Assembly: GCF_017220215.1 (NCBI RefSeq)
Contig: NZ_CP071131.1
Span: forward strand, 682,001-746,000
Direction of reading: 5' to 3'
Length of the DNA: 64,000 nt
Origin: Caballeronia sp. M1242
GTDB taxonomy: Bacteria > Pseudomonadota > Gammaproteobacteria > Burkholderiales > Burkholderiaceae
Shown in pieces: positions 50,926 to 59,687 of this stretch (positions within the stretch are counted from its first letter, which is position 1; every line of letters starts with the position of its first letter). A model generated the notes under the pieces. The model ran no database searches. It was not told the origin of the DNA and worked only from the letters and a program-made list of their open reading frames with translations. The translations under genes and the position numbers were made by a program.

Positions 50926-51944
50926 CGCGCATCCGCCGGAACGTCGATGCCCGCGTGGCCCCAGCGCGCCAGCCGGAACGCGTGCGCCGCATTCACCGCG
51001 CCGACCGGCATGCGACCGTTGAACAGCGATTCGGTCTGAGCGACCGTCTCCATCGACTGATGCTCGATCGCGCCCGGCGTCAAGCCACCCACATGCGGCG
51101 CCGCGACCACACGCGGATGCGCAGCCAGCCGGGGCGACGGCATCTGATCCGGCGCGCGCCCGACATCGAGCGCGCATCCCGCGATCCGTCCGCTCTCCAG
51201 CGCGGCGAAGAGCGCGGCGTCATCGACCAGTTCACCGCGCGCCGCGTTGATGAAATACGCATCGGGTTTCATCGCGTCGAAGGCGCGCGCATTCATCAGA
51301 TTCGCGGTCTGCTCGTTCGCGGGCGCGAGACAGACGACGAAATCGGCCTGCGCGAGCAAGGCGTCCAGATCGACGGCGCGCACGCGGGCATCGTCGATTC
51401 GCGCGTAAGGATCGGACACGATCACGCGCATCCCGAAAGCGAGCGCAAGCTCGCACAGATAACGCGATATCTGTCCGTATCCGATCACGCCGAGCGTGCT
51501 GCCGCGTAATTCGCGGCCCATCTGCGGCACGGGCGCTTCGTTGCGGTGATACGCCGATGCATACGCAGTCGTCGCGCGCGCGAGATCGAGCATTGCGCCG
51601 ATCACCCATTCGGATACCGCCGGCACGAAGCCCGCGCTCGCCTGCGTGACGAGCACGCCATGTTCGCTGGCGGCATCGACATCGACAGTGCGGATATCGA
51701 CTGCACAGCGCACGAACGCAGCGAGCTTCGGCAGCGCTTCGAACAACGCGCGCGGCGCAGGCGTCTGACGATACGCGATGACGACATCCGCATCGCGCGC
51801 CTTGTCCGCGAGTTCGGCCGTAGTCAGCTCGCGGTCTTCGGGGTTGTAGGCGACGTCCGCGATCTTCGCGAGTGCCGCCGCCGCGCGGGCGCCGAAATAA
51901 TGGTCCAGCATGTGCCGGGGGTGACTCACGAATACCTTGTTCAT
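50922..51944 (-). CDS. D-2-hydroxyacid dehydrogenase
   Basis: The 340-residue protein is an NAD-dependent D-2-hydroxyacid dehydrogenase: GVIGYGQISRYLCELALAFG is the dinucleotide motif, NAARGELVDDAALFAALESG the catalytic Arg loop, and PHVGGLTPGA the catalytic His region, with an Asp/Glu nearby. It interconverts a 2-keto acid and a D-2-hydroxy acid. It overlaps both neighbours by four bases, LacI upstream and the hydrolase downstream, so these are one transcript with the TRAP transporter genes before them. Substrate unknown. Confidence 0.88.
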   Translation of the reverse strand: MNKVFVSHPRHMLDHYFGARAAAALAKIADVAYNPEDRELTTAELADKARDADVVIAYRQTPAPRALFEALPKLAAFVRCAVDIRTVDVDAASEHGVLVTQASAGFVPAVSEWVIGAMLDLARATTAYASAYHRNEAPVPQMGRELRGSTLGVIGYGQISRYLCELALAFGMRVIVSDPYARIDDARVRAVDLDALLAQADFVVCLAPANEQTANLMNARAFDAMKPDAYFINAARGELVDDAALFAALESGRIAGCALDVGRAPDQMPSPRLAAHPRVVAAPHVGGLTPGAIEHQSMETVAQTESLFNGRMPVGAVNAAHAFRLARWGHAGIDVPADAR

Positions 51945-53020
51945 TTTCTGGTCCTGGATTGCTTCGTTACCGGCCTGGCGTTGCCCGGCGGCGCTACCGA
52001 TTCCCGTTCGACGAGCGTGATCTCCGTGAACAGCGCCTGCTCCGATGCGGGCATCGGCTCGTCGTGCGCGCGCATCACCCGTTCGACCATCGCGGCGGCC
52101 ATGGCGGGCACCGGAAGCTGCACGGTGGTGAGCGCGGGGTTCGAGATCGCCGCCAGAAAGTGCCCGTCCATGCCGACGATCGACACGTCCTCGGGCACGC
52201 GCAGCCCTGATTCGCGCAAGCCCGCCATCAGACCCAGCGCCATCAGGTCGTTGACCGCGACGATCCCGGTCGGGCGCTCGTCGTCGGCCGCCAGTCGACG
52301 CGCAAGCGCGCGGCCGTTCTCGGCGATCATCGAGTCGCCGTATTCGTTGACCGGACCGCTGTCGAGCACCTGCGCGCGCCCGGACAGGCCCGCTTCGCTC
52401 GCAGCGGCGAGAAAGCCGTCGATCTTGTCGCGCCGGCTCATCGTCATGCCGGTCAGCGTCGCGAACGCAAGCCGCGTGTGACCCTGTCCGATGAGATGAC
52501 GTGTCGCCATGCGCGCGGCACCGAAGTTGTCGGGCGTTACATGATCGACGCGCGTGGCTTCGCCTTCGGTCGCGCGGCGGTCGTAACTCACGACGACCAT
52601 TCCGCGTCCGGCGGCGGTTTCCAGATGGCGCTCATTGGCGAGCGATGAAATCACGATCACGCGGCGCACGCCCTGCGAGAGCAGATCCTCGAAGAACGAG
52701 GCTTCTTTCGCCGGATCGCGATACGTGTTGCCAATCATCACCCGATAGCCGTAACGCTCCTGCGCATAGGTTTCGACTTCGCGCGCGATATAGCCGTACA
52801 TCGGATTGGCGATGGACGGCACCAGCAATCCGACGATCGGCGTCTGCCCGGTCTTCAACTGACGCGCCAGCGTGCTCGGGCGATACCGCAGCGTGCTGAT
52901 GGCGGCCTGCACGCGGGCAAGCGTTTCCTGGCGCATCTGATCGATGCGGCCGTTGAGCACGTTCGACACAGTGCTCACGGACACGCCGGCTTCGCGGGCC
53001 ACATCCTGAATGGTGCTCAT
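51941..53020 (-). CDS. LacI-family transcriptional regulator
   Basis: The 359-residue protein has a LacI helix-turn-helix (TIQDVAREAGVSVSTVSNVLNG) and a periplasmic-binding-protein-like effector domain with SRRDKIDGFLAAASEAGL and GIVAVNDLMALGLMAGLRESG. It lies between the TRAP transporter genes (18 bases upstream) and the hydroxyacid dehydrogenase gene. Two LacI-type operator copies upstream of dctP (56050-56074) are the likely target, so it would repress its own operon until the transported acid is present. Confidence 0.88.
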   Translation of the reverse strand: MSTIQDVAREAGVSVSTVSNVLNGRIDQMRQETLARVQAAISTLRYRPSTLARQLKTGQTPIVGLLVPSIANPMYGYIAREVETYAQERYGYRVMIGNTYRDPAKEASFFEDLLSQGVRRVIVISSLANERHLETAAGRGMVVVSYDRRATEGEATRVDHVTPDNFGAARMATRHLIGQGHTRLAFATLTGMTMSRRDKIDGFLAAASEAGLSGRAQVLDSGPVNEYGDSMIAENGRALARRLAADDERPTGIVAVNDLMALGLMAGLRESGLRVPEDVSIVGMDGHFLAAISNPALTTVQLPVPAMAAAMVERVMRAHDEPMPASEQALFTEITLVERESVAPPGNARPVTKQSRTRK

Positions 53021-53038
53021 AGCGTTGACTTCTACCGG

Positions 53039-54934
53039 CTACAGGCCGAGCCGGGTCGGCAACCAAAGTGAGAAAGACGGCACCAGAACCAGCGCCACCA
53101 GTGCGATGGCAAGCACCAGCAGATATTTGACCATGGGACGCGCCACCGCCTTCATGTCCGTGCCGGTGATGGCGCAGGTGGCGAACAGGCCGAGACCGAC
53201 CGGCGGCGCGAAGAGGCCGAAGCCCATCGCAACGACGATCACCGTGCCGAAGTGCAGAGGGTTGATGCCGAGTTGCGTCGCGATCGGCGTAAGCAGCGGC
53301 CCGAAGATGATGAGCGCGGGCGCGCCTTCCAGCACCGCGCCGAACACGATCATGATGAGCACGGAGAGCAGCAGGAACATCGTCGGGCCATACTGATGCG
53401 CGAACGCGATCATCGAATCGGACACGAGCGCGGGAATCTGCTCGATGGTCAGCGCGAAGGATACGCTCGATGCCGCCGCCACGATGAACAGAATACTGCT
53501 CGCCATCGATGCCGAGCGCACGAACACGCGCGCGATCGATTTCGGCGTCAGTTCGCGGAATGCGATCCAGCCGACGACGAGCGCATAGACCACGGCGAAC
53601 GCCGATACTTCCGTCGATGTCGCGATGCCCGAAGTCACGCCCTTGCCGATCATCGCGATCATGACCAGTGCGACGAGCGCGCCGCCCAGGAGCGGCAGCC
53701 ACGCGCGCGGGTGCGTCAAGGCATCGGCGAGATTGATGCGCCGGCCGCAGATGACGGCGACGATCGCGAGCGCCACGGCCAGCACCGCGGCCGGCACCAC
53801 GCCCGCTAGAAACAGGCCGGCGATCGAAATGTTCGCGACGAAGCCCATGATGATCATGTTGACGCACGGCGGGATGGTCTCCGCCATCACGGCGCTGCAG
53901 GCGAGCAGCGCGGCGGCTTCGTTCGGGTCTTCGCGGCTCTGGCGCACCGCGGGCATCACCACGCCGCCGACCGCCGCGATATCCGCCAGTTTCGAGCCGG
54001 AGACGCCCGAGAAGAACGCGGTCGCCATGATCGTGATGAGGCCGAGTCCGCCGCGGACCCGCCCGAACATGCGCAGCAGCAGTTCGATCAGGCGCGACGA
54101 CATGCCGTTCGTTTCCATCAGAAGGCCGGCGAGCACGAAGAATGGAATGGCAAGCAGTACGAAGTGATCGGTGCCGGCCATGACCTGCTGCGAATAGACG
54201 AGCATCGGCAGGGACGGTTCCGAGAGGAAGTAGAGCAGCGCCGAGAAGGCGAGCACGAAGCCGATCGGCACGCCGAGCACGAGTCCGCCGATGAAGCCGA
54301 TGGCGAGCAGCGCGCCGGGCTTCGCCGCATGACCGGGCACGAGGACGTTCCACGCAAACACCGCCGTCGCGATCGCCATGCAGCCGAGCAGCGTGCCGAG
54401 CACGAGTCGGCGCGTGCCGTTCAACGCATGCGCGAGGGCGAACACTGTCATGAACAGGCTGCCCGCGACCAGCGGATACACGTTGATCCACGCCGGCAGG
54501 CCGCTCGGCGTCATCTGCCCGTATGAATCGACGAGCAGCAGACACGACGACACGCAAAGATTGGCGGCGACGCCCGCGATCACCCAATGGCCGGCATGCA
54601 CGAGCGACGGTTGCCAGCGCTTCGGCAGCATGCCGCGAAACAGATCGACGCCGACATGCTGGCTGCGCCCGAGCACGGTGGCCGCGCCGAAGAAGACCAG
54701 CACGATCATCAGCGCGCGGGCGACTTCCTCGGCCCAGTCGAACGGGTCGTGCAGGACGTAGCGATAGATCACTGACAGAAACACCACGAGCACGTCCGCC
54801 GCGAGCACAGCCGCGCACAAATATTCGATGCCGCGCATCAGGCGCACGAGACCGCGCGCGAGCGCAGTCTCGCGGCCGAAGTCCGGCGCGGCGAGCGTAG
54901 CTTCGGGGCCGGGCGTCGCGGAAAATGTGGTCAT
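53039..54934 (-). CDS. TRAP transporter, fused small (DctQ) and large (DctM) membrane subunits
   Basis: The 631-residue protein joins a 4-helix DctQ-like part (residues ~20-180: VIYRYVLHDPFDWAEEVARALM) to a 12-helix DctM-like part (from ~190: GVPIGFVLAFSALLYFL, FFSGVSGSKLADIAAVGG, IPPCVNMIIMGFVANISIAG). The fused form replaces the two separate membrane genes of most TRAP systems. It works with the periplasmic binding protein DctP encoded just upstream (17 bases between). It imports a carboxylate using a sodium gradient. Confidence 0.9.
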   Translation of the reverse strand: MTTFSATPGPEATLAAPDFGRETALARGLVRLMRGIEYLCAAVLAADVLVVFLSVIYRYVLHDPFDWAEEVARALMIVLVFFGAATVLGRSQHVGVDLFRGMLPKRWQPSLVHAGHWVIAGVAANLCVSSCLLLVDSYGQMTPSGLPAWINVYPLVAGSLFMTVFALAHALNGTRRLVLGTLLGCMAIATAVFAWNVLVPGHAAKPGALLAIGFIGGLVLGVPIGFVLAFSALLYFLSEPSLPMLVYSQQVMAGTDHFVLLAIPFFVLAGLLMETNGMSSRLIELLLRMFGRVRGGLGLITIMATAFFSGVSGSKLADIAAVGGVVMPAVRQSREDPNEAAALLACSAVMAETIPPCVNMIIMGFVANISIAGLFLAGVVPAAVLAVALAIVAVICGRRINLADALTHPRAWLPLLGGALVALVMIAMIGKGVTSGIATSTEVSAFAVVYALVVGWIAFRELTPKSIARVFVRSASMASSILFIVAAASSVSFALTIEQIPALVSDSMIAFAHQYGPTMFLLLSVLIMIVFGAVLEGAPALIIFGPLLTPIATQLGINPLHFGTVIVVAMGFGLFAPPVGLGLFATCAITGTDMKAVARPMVKYLLVLAIALVALVLVPSFSLWLPTRLGL

Positions 54935-54950
54935 GGCGTCGTTCCTCCGT

Positions 54951-55982
54951 TCAGGCCCGGGCCGAGGCGATGGCGGTGAAAAGCGGCGCGGTCGCGGGAT
55001 ATTGCTTCGCGAAGCTCGCGTACAACTGCGTCTGCATTTCCTTGCGCGCGGTGTCGCGATCGGTCTGCGACATCGGGAAGAACGTCATTCCGCGCTTCTT
55101 GAGTTCCTGCTCGGCGCTGGCGGCGGTCTGGATGGCCGCGACGCGCTGCTTCGCGGTGGCGTCCTGCGCGGCCTTCTGGAACGCGGAACGCAGGTTCTCG
55201 GGGATTTTCGCGAGCGCGCGGCGGCCCATCACGACGACGAGCGGGCTGAAGACGTGCTGCGTCTGCCAGCACGACTTCACGACCTCGTCGTACTTGCTGG
55301 CAAGCACGGTGGCGCAATCGTGCTCGAAGCCGTCGACGACGCCCGTCTGCGCGGCCATGTACAGTTCGCCGATGGGAATGGGCGTCGGCACCGCGCCCAT
55401 CAGCTTGAAGGTTTCCATGAACGCGGGCGTGGGCAGGACACGCAGCTTCACGCCCTTGATGTCCGCGAGCGATTGCGTCGGCTTCTTCGTGAAGACATTT
55501 CGGCCGCCGAAGGAATAGCCCCACGTGACGACGGAGCAGCCGGCGCGCTGTTGCAGCATGCTGTCGAACGACTTGCCGACGCTGCCGTCCATCGCGCGGC
55601 CGACGTGGTCGAAACTGTCGAACACGTAGCCCAGGTCCAACATGCCGAGCTCGGGCAGCACGGTCGCCCAGATCGACGAGCCGGTGACCATCATGTCCAC
55701 GGCGCCTACCTTGACCTGCTGCACGACGTCGCTTTCCTTGCCGAGCTGGTTGTTCGGGAAGTAGTCGATGCGAATCTGGTCGCCCACGCTCGCCTTCAGG
55801 TTGGCGGCGAGATTCTGGTACCAGACATAGTGCGCGGCGTTCTCGTTGGCGGGCATCGAAGACGACAAGCGCAGCGCGACGGCCGGCTGCGCGCGCACGA
55901 TGGCGGGAAAGCCCGCGCCCGCCGCCGCAAGCGAGGCGGCGGAGGCTGTCTGAAGGAACCGTCGCCGGGAAATCGAATGCAT
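54951..55982 (-). CDS. dctP: TRAP transporter solute-binding protein (DctP)
   Basis: The 343-residue protein has a twin-arginine type signal (SRRRFLQTASAASLAAAGAG) and the TRAP periplasmic binding fold: YPHN-type FPNNQLGKESDVVQQVKVGAVDM, then KGVKLRVLPTPAFMETFKLMGAVPTPIPIGELYMAAQTGVVDGFEHD with the conserved carboxylate-binding Arg. It binds an organic acid in the periplasm and hands it to the fused QM permease. It is the first gene of the operon. The frame is open to 56279, but the ATG at 55982 begins the signal peptide. Two LacI operators lie about 70-90 bases upstream. Confidence 0.88.
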   Translation of the reverse strand: MHSISRRRFLQTASAASLAAAGAGFPAIVRAQPAVALRLSSSMPANENAAHYVWYQNLAANLKASVGDQIRIDYFPNNQLGKESDVVQQVKVGAVDMMVTGSSIWATVLPELGMLDLGYVFDSFDHVGRAMDGSVGKSFDSMLQQRAGCSVVTWGYSFGGRNVFTKKPTQSLADIKGVKLRVLPTPAFMETFKLMGAVPTPIPIGELYMAAQTGVVDGFEHDCATVLASKYDEVVKSCWQTQHVFSPLVVVMGRRALAKIPENLRSAFQKAAQDATAKQRVAAIQTAASAEQELKKRGMTFFPMSQTDRDTARKEMQTQLYASFAKQYPATAPLFTAIASARA

Positions 55983-56049
55983 GGTGTGTCTCCTGATTGC
56001 CGCGTGAGCGCGGACGAGTTTGCGCGCATGCGAGCATCCGCCGCGCGTC

Positions 56050-56074
56050 TGTATCGATTTAGTGTATCGATACA
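56050..56074. promoter_or_regulatory. Two adjacent LacI-type operators before dctP
   Basis: TGTATCGATACA at 56063-56074 is a perfect palindrome with the central CG of LacI operators, and TGTATCGATTTA at 56050-56061 is a near copy 13 bases away. The two also form one longer inverted repeat (CTGTATCGAT ... ATCGATACAG, 7-base spacer). They lie 68-92 bases before dctP, whose operon includes a LacI gene. Confidence 0.75.
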
Positions 56075-56269
56075 GTAGGCGACGGGTTGTCCAACGGTCA
56101 ACCGCGCGTTTTCCCGTAGGCTCATCCGTTCTGCCGAGCGCGTTCGCCCTGAATAAACCGCTACGCGCCACAACGAACCACGGCGGTGGCCGACCCGAGA
56201 TAGCAAACGACTCGGCGTTTTCACCTAGTTGACTCGTCCGCGCACTCTGCCCAAACTGCGTTCCATGCG

Positions 56270-56281
56270 GTGTGATCACAC
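56270..56281. promoter_or_regulatory. GTGTGATCACAC palindrome before the GntR gene
   Basis: A perfect 12-base palindrome 19-30 bases before the first possible start (ATG 56300) of the GntR gene. Position and symmetry suit an autoregulatory operator of the FCD-domain regulator. Confidence 0.5.
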
Positions 56282-56320
56282 ATCACAACGACAACCGGCA
56301 TGCCTTTGGGAGGTCTTCTC

Positions 56321-57055
56321 GTGGCGACTCGCGCATCACCGGACTTACCGGCACTCGAACTGGTTGCACGAGAGACGATGGCGAGCCGCGTCTACACGCA
56401 GTTGAGGGAAGCGATCATGACGGGACGCTTCGCGCCGGGGCAGTTGCTGAGCCTGCGCAGCGTCGCGGAAGCGGTCGGCTCGTCGACGATGCCGGTACGC
56501 GCCGCGCTCACCCGCTTGCAGGCGGAAGGCGCGCTGATCGACGGACCCGGCCGCGCGCTCATGGTCCCGCCGATGACGCTCGAACTGCTCGAAGAACTCC
56601 GCGACGTGCGCATCGCGCTCGAAGGCGCGGTGGCCAAACGCGCGGCTTCGCGGATGACCCGCTCGCATCTCGCTTCGCTACAGGACATCTTCGACGAGAT
56701 GGATGCTCACGTGGAAGCGGGCGACGTGGCCGCCTACCTGCGCAGCAACTTCAGATTCCATAGCGCGATCTACGCGCACGGCGCGAGCGAAATCACCCAG
56801 GCGACGATCCAGAACCTCTGGATGCGCATCGGGCCGTTTCTCAACCTCGTCGCGCCCGACATTCCCCACATGCGCCGTTCGATGGCCGCGCATCGTCATA
56901 TCGTCGAGGCGCTGTGGCGCGGCGACGGCGAGGGTGCGCGCGCCGGTATCGAGGAAGACATCGGCGACGCCGCGGCCGATTTGCAGGAGCGCCTGCAAAG
57001 CGCCACGAGCGACGAAGCAAGCGACGACGGCGGCGGCAATCTGGCGCAGGCCTGA
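56321..57055 (+). CDS. GntR-family regulator, FCD (FadR) subfamily
   Basis: The 244-residue protein has a GntR winged helix (ASRVYTQLREAIMTGRFAPG, VAEAVGSSTMPVRAALTRLQ) and a helical FCD effector domain with the metal-binding His set in NFRFHSAIYAH and MRRSMAAHRHIVEAL. A GTG at 56321 follows GGGAGG at 8 bases; an in-frame ATG at 56300 without a good site is the alternative. It heads the unit SDR-BKACE-lactonase-ABC transporter and probably represses it until a carboxylic acid inducer is present. Confidence 0.87.
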   Translation: MATRASPDLPALELVARETMASRVYTQLREAIMTGRFAPGQLLSLRSVAEAVGSSTMPVRAALTRLQAEGALIDGPGRALMVPPMTLELLEELRDVRIALEGAVAKRAASRMTRSHLASLQDIFDEMDAHVEAGDVAAYLRSNFRFHSAIYAHGASEITQATIQNLWMRIGPFLNLVAPDIPHMRRSMAAHRHIVEALWRGDGEGARAGIEEDIGDAAADLQERLQSATSDEASDDGGGNLAQA

Positions 57056-57101
57056 ATCGAAGAAGATTCGTACAACGAATGAAAACAAACGGAGACGGAC
57101 A

Positions 57102-57908
57102 ATGACGGTTCTGCAGATGCTGAAACCGCACGCGGGCTTGCGCGTGCTCATCACCGGAGGCGCATCGGGCATCGGGCTGGTGATTGCGCGGGCGTTCGTC
57201 GATGCAGGCGCGCGCGTCCACGTTTGCGATGCGAGCCAGCAAGCGATTGACGAACTCGCGAAAGCCGAAGCGGGCGCGGAGTTGAATCCGATCACGGCGA
57301 CGCTCGCCGATGTCTCGGATCGCGACGCGGTGGAGCGCGTGTTCGCGGACGTGCAAAGCCAGCTCGGCGGGCTCGATGTGCTCGTGAACAACGCCGGCAT
57401 TGCCGGGCCGACCGGCGGCATCGACGAAATCGACGTCAAGGCGTGGGAAGACACCGTCGATGTCAATCTGAACGCGCAGTTCTACTTCGCGCGCCGCGCG
57501 GTGCCGCTGCTGCGCGAAGCGAGGGAAGGCGGCACGATCATCGCGCTGTCCTCGGTGGCGGGGCGTCTCGGCTACGCCTTCCGCACGCCGTACGCCGCGA
57601 CGAAATGGGCCGTGGTCGGCATGACCAAGAGCCTCGCGATCGAACTCGGTCCCGACAACATACGCGTCAATGCAATCCAGCCGGGCATCGTGAAAGGCCC
57701 GCGCATCGAGCGGGTCATCGACGCGCGCGCGAAGCAGCTCAATCTCTCTTACGAAGAGATGGAGAAGCAGTATCTCGCCAAGATTTCGCTGCGCCGCATG
57801 ACGACGCCGGAAGAAGTCGCGGCCACTGCGCTCTTTCTGTGCTCGCCTGCGGGCAGCGGCATCTCGGGACAGGCTATCTCGGTCTGCGGCAACGTCGAAG
57901 TTCTCTAA
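57102..57908 (+). CDS. Short-chain dehydrogenase/reductase
   Basis: The 268-residue classical SDR has TGGASGIGLVIARAF near residue 19, NNAGIAG near residue 93, and catalytic Ser and Tyr-x3-Lys in LSSVAGRLGY and YAATKWAVVG. The C-terminal part LNLSYEEMEKQYLAKISLRRMTTPEEVAATALFL is typical of the sugar- or hydroxy-acid-oxidising branch. GGAGACGG precedes the ATG at 57102. It probably oxidises a hydroxyl of the imported compound to a ketone, supplying the beta-keto acid for the next enzyme. The substrate is inferred. Confidence 0.87.
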   Translation: MTVLQMLKPHAGLRVLITGGASGIGLVIARAFVDAGARVHVCDASQQAIDELAKAEAGAELNPITATLADVSDRDAVERVFADVQSQLGGLDVLVNNAGIAGPTGGIDEIDVKAWEDTVDVNLNAQFYFARRAVPLLREAREGGTIIALSSVAGRLGYAFRTPYAATKWAVVGMTKSLAIELGPDNIRVNAIQPGIVKGPRIERVIDARAKQLNLSYEEMEKQYLAKISLRRMTTPEEVAATALFLCSPAGSGISGQAISVCGNVEVL

Positions 57909-57922
57909 CGCACGAGGATTCC

Positions 57923-58855
57923 ATGGCAACGAAACGCAAGGTCATCATCACCTGCGCGCCGACCGGCGCCATTCATACGCCGTCGATGTCGCCGTATCTG
58001 CCGGTCACGCCGCAAGAGATCGGCGATGCCGCGCTCGCCGCCGCCAAGGAAGGCGCGGCGATCATTCACCTTCACGCTCGCGATCCGAACGATGGCCGTC
58101 CGACGCAGGACCCCGCCGTGTTCCAGGAATTCCTGCCGCGCATCAAGGCGGAAACCGATGCCGTGATCAACCTGACAACCGGTGGCAGCCCGCACATGAC
58201 GGTGGCCGAGCGCCTGAAGCCCGCTCATCACTTCCAGCCGGAGGTGGCGTCGCTGAACATGGGCTCGATGAACTTCGGCCTCTATCCGATGCTCGATCGC
58301 TTCAAGGAACTCAAGCACGACTGGGAGCGCAAGCATCTCGAGAACAGCCGCGATCTCGTGTTCAAGAATACGTTCGCGGATATCGAATACATCCTGACTT
58401 CGTGTGGCGCGAACGGCACGCGCTTCGAGTTTGAGTGCTACGACATCTCGCACTTGTACAACCTCGCGCATTTCGTGGATCGCGGGCTGGCGAAGCCGCC
58501 GTTCTTCGTACAGAGCGTGTTCGGGCTTCTGGGCGGCATCGGCGCGCATCCGGAAGACCTCGCGCACATGAAGCGAACCGCCGATCGTCTCTTCGGCAGC
58601 GATTACGTCTGGTCGATTCTCGGCGCGGGCCGCAACCAGATCGCGCTCGGGTCTATCGGCGTCGCGCAAGGGTCCAACGTGCGCGTCGGACTGGAAGACT
58701 CGCTGTGGATCGAGCCCGGCAAGCTCGCCGATTCGAGCGCGGCGCAGGTGCGCAAGATCAAACAGGTGATCGAAGGACTGTCGCTCGATATCGCGACGCC
58801 CGCTGAAGCGCGCCAGATGCTGCAACTGAAGGGCGCCGACAACACCAACTTCTGA
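57923..58855 (+). CDS. BKACE-family beta-keto acid cleavage enzyme
   Basis: The 310-residue TIM-barrel protein belongs to the 3-keto-5-aminohexanoate cleavage enzyme (BKACE, formerly DUF849) family. Visible features are VIITCAPTGAIHTPSMSPYLP at the start, the zinc ligands in IIHLHARDPNDG (His-x-His), TTGGSP, and GAGRNQIALG with a late Glu. These enzymes cleave a beta-keto acid with acetyl-CoA to acetoacetate plus a new acyl-CoA. It follows the SDR gene by 14 bases and precedes the lactonase gene by 13, one operon. The exact beta-keto acid is not known. Confidence 0.88.
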   Translation: MATKRKVIITCAPTGAIHTPSMSPYLPVTPQEIGDAALAAAKEGAAIIHLHARDPNDGRPTQDPAVFQEFLPRIKAETDAVINLTTGGSPHMTVAERLKPAHHFQPEVASLNMGSMNFGLYPMLDRFKELKHDWERKHLENSRDLVFKNTFADIEYILTSCGANGTRFEFECYDISHLYNLAHFVDRGLAKPPFFVQSVFGLLGGIGAHPEDLAHMKRTADRLFGSDYVWSILGAGRNQIALGSIGVAQGSNVRVGLEDSLWIEPGKLADSSAAQVRKIKQVIEGLSLDIATPAEARQMLQLKGADNTNF

Positions 58856-58868
58856 CCGGGAGCGCACA

Positions 58869-59648
58869 GTGAGCGCGAAGCTGAAAGTCGTCGCGATGCC
58901 GACGGGATGGCTCACCGTCGATCGGTCATCGCAAGTCTATGGCCGTTACTTCGGCCAGCAGATCAAGGTGCCGGTGTGGTCCACGGCCATCGTCGGCGCG
59001 GGCAAGAAGATCGTGGTCGATACCGGCATACACGATCCGGGCTGGGTGTCGAGCTTCGTCTGCCCTTGCGATCAGGCGCCGGAAGAAAGGCTGGAACGCG
59101 CGCTGAAGGAATACGTAGGCTGGAGCGCGGACGAGGTCGATATCGTCATCAACACGCACCTGCACTACGACCACTCGGGCGGCAATACGCTGTTCAAGAA
59201 CGCACGATTCATCGTGCAGGCGCAGGAATGGGAATACGCGGGTCGCCCGCTGCCGACGCAGGCCACGTATTACCAGGAGTTTCTGATCGGCCGCGAGCCG
59301 CTCGCGTACTTCCGCTGGCAGTTCGTGCACGGCGTCGCCGATATCGTGCCGGGCGTGCGTGTCGTGCCGACGCCGGGTCATACGCCGGGCCATCAGTCCG
59401 TCGCCGTGGATACGGAAGAAGGCGTGGTGCTGATCGCGGGAGATTGCGCGAACTGCATGGAAAACATCGTCGATCTGGTGCCGGTCGGCATCGTGCACGA
59501 GACGCTTGCCGAGATGGGCTCGCTCTCACGCATACGCCAGATCGCCGACTTCGTGATTCCCGGACACGATCCTAACGTCGTGCCGGGAAGCGCGGGCATC
59601 GCATTGCCGGCGAGCGCGCGCTTGCCGCATGTAGTGAAAGAGGCGTAA
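58869..59648 (+). CDS. Metallo-beta-lactamase-fold lactonase (AHL-lactonase-like family)
   Basis: The 259-residue protein has the HxHxDH motif in NTHLHYDHSGG near residue 100, GHTPGHQSV, GDCAN and the terminal PGHDPN, the metal-binding set of the AttM/AiiB-like lactonase group. Homologues are often named N-acyl homoserine lactonase, but here the gene lies in a catabolic operon with an SDR and a BKACE enzyme. Hydrolysis of a sugar- or hydroxyacid-derived lactone is therefore at least as likely as quorum quenching. It starts with GTG at 58869, with GGGAG upstream. Confidence 0.82.
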   Translation: MSAKLKVVAMPTGWLTVDRSSQVYGRYFGQQIKVPVWSTAIVGAGKKIVVDTGIHDPGWVSSFVCPCDQAPEERLERALKEYVGWSADEVDIVINTHLHYDHSGGNTLFKNARFIVQAQEWEYAGRPLPTQATYYQEFLIGREPLAYFRWQFVHGVADIVPGVRVVPTPGHTPGHQSVAVDTEEGVVLIAGDCANCMENIVDLVPVGIVHETLAEMGSLSRIRQIADFVIPGHDPNVVPGSAGIALPASARLPHVVKEA

Positions 59649-59687
59649 GTCCGAAAGCAGTCAAGAAGACAACCAGCGGAGGAAGAC

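Larger units (their letters stand above)
55983..56320. other. Divergent dctP / GntR intergenic region
   Basis: No gene is seen in these 338 bases. The region holds the LacI-type operators at 56050-56074, a GTGTGATCACAC palindrome at 56270-56281 and the two divergent promoters. Confidence 0.6.
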
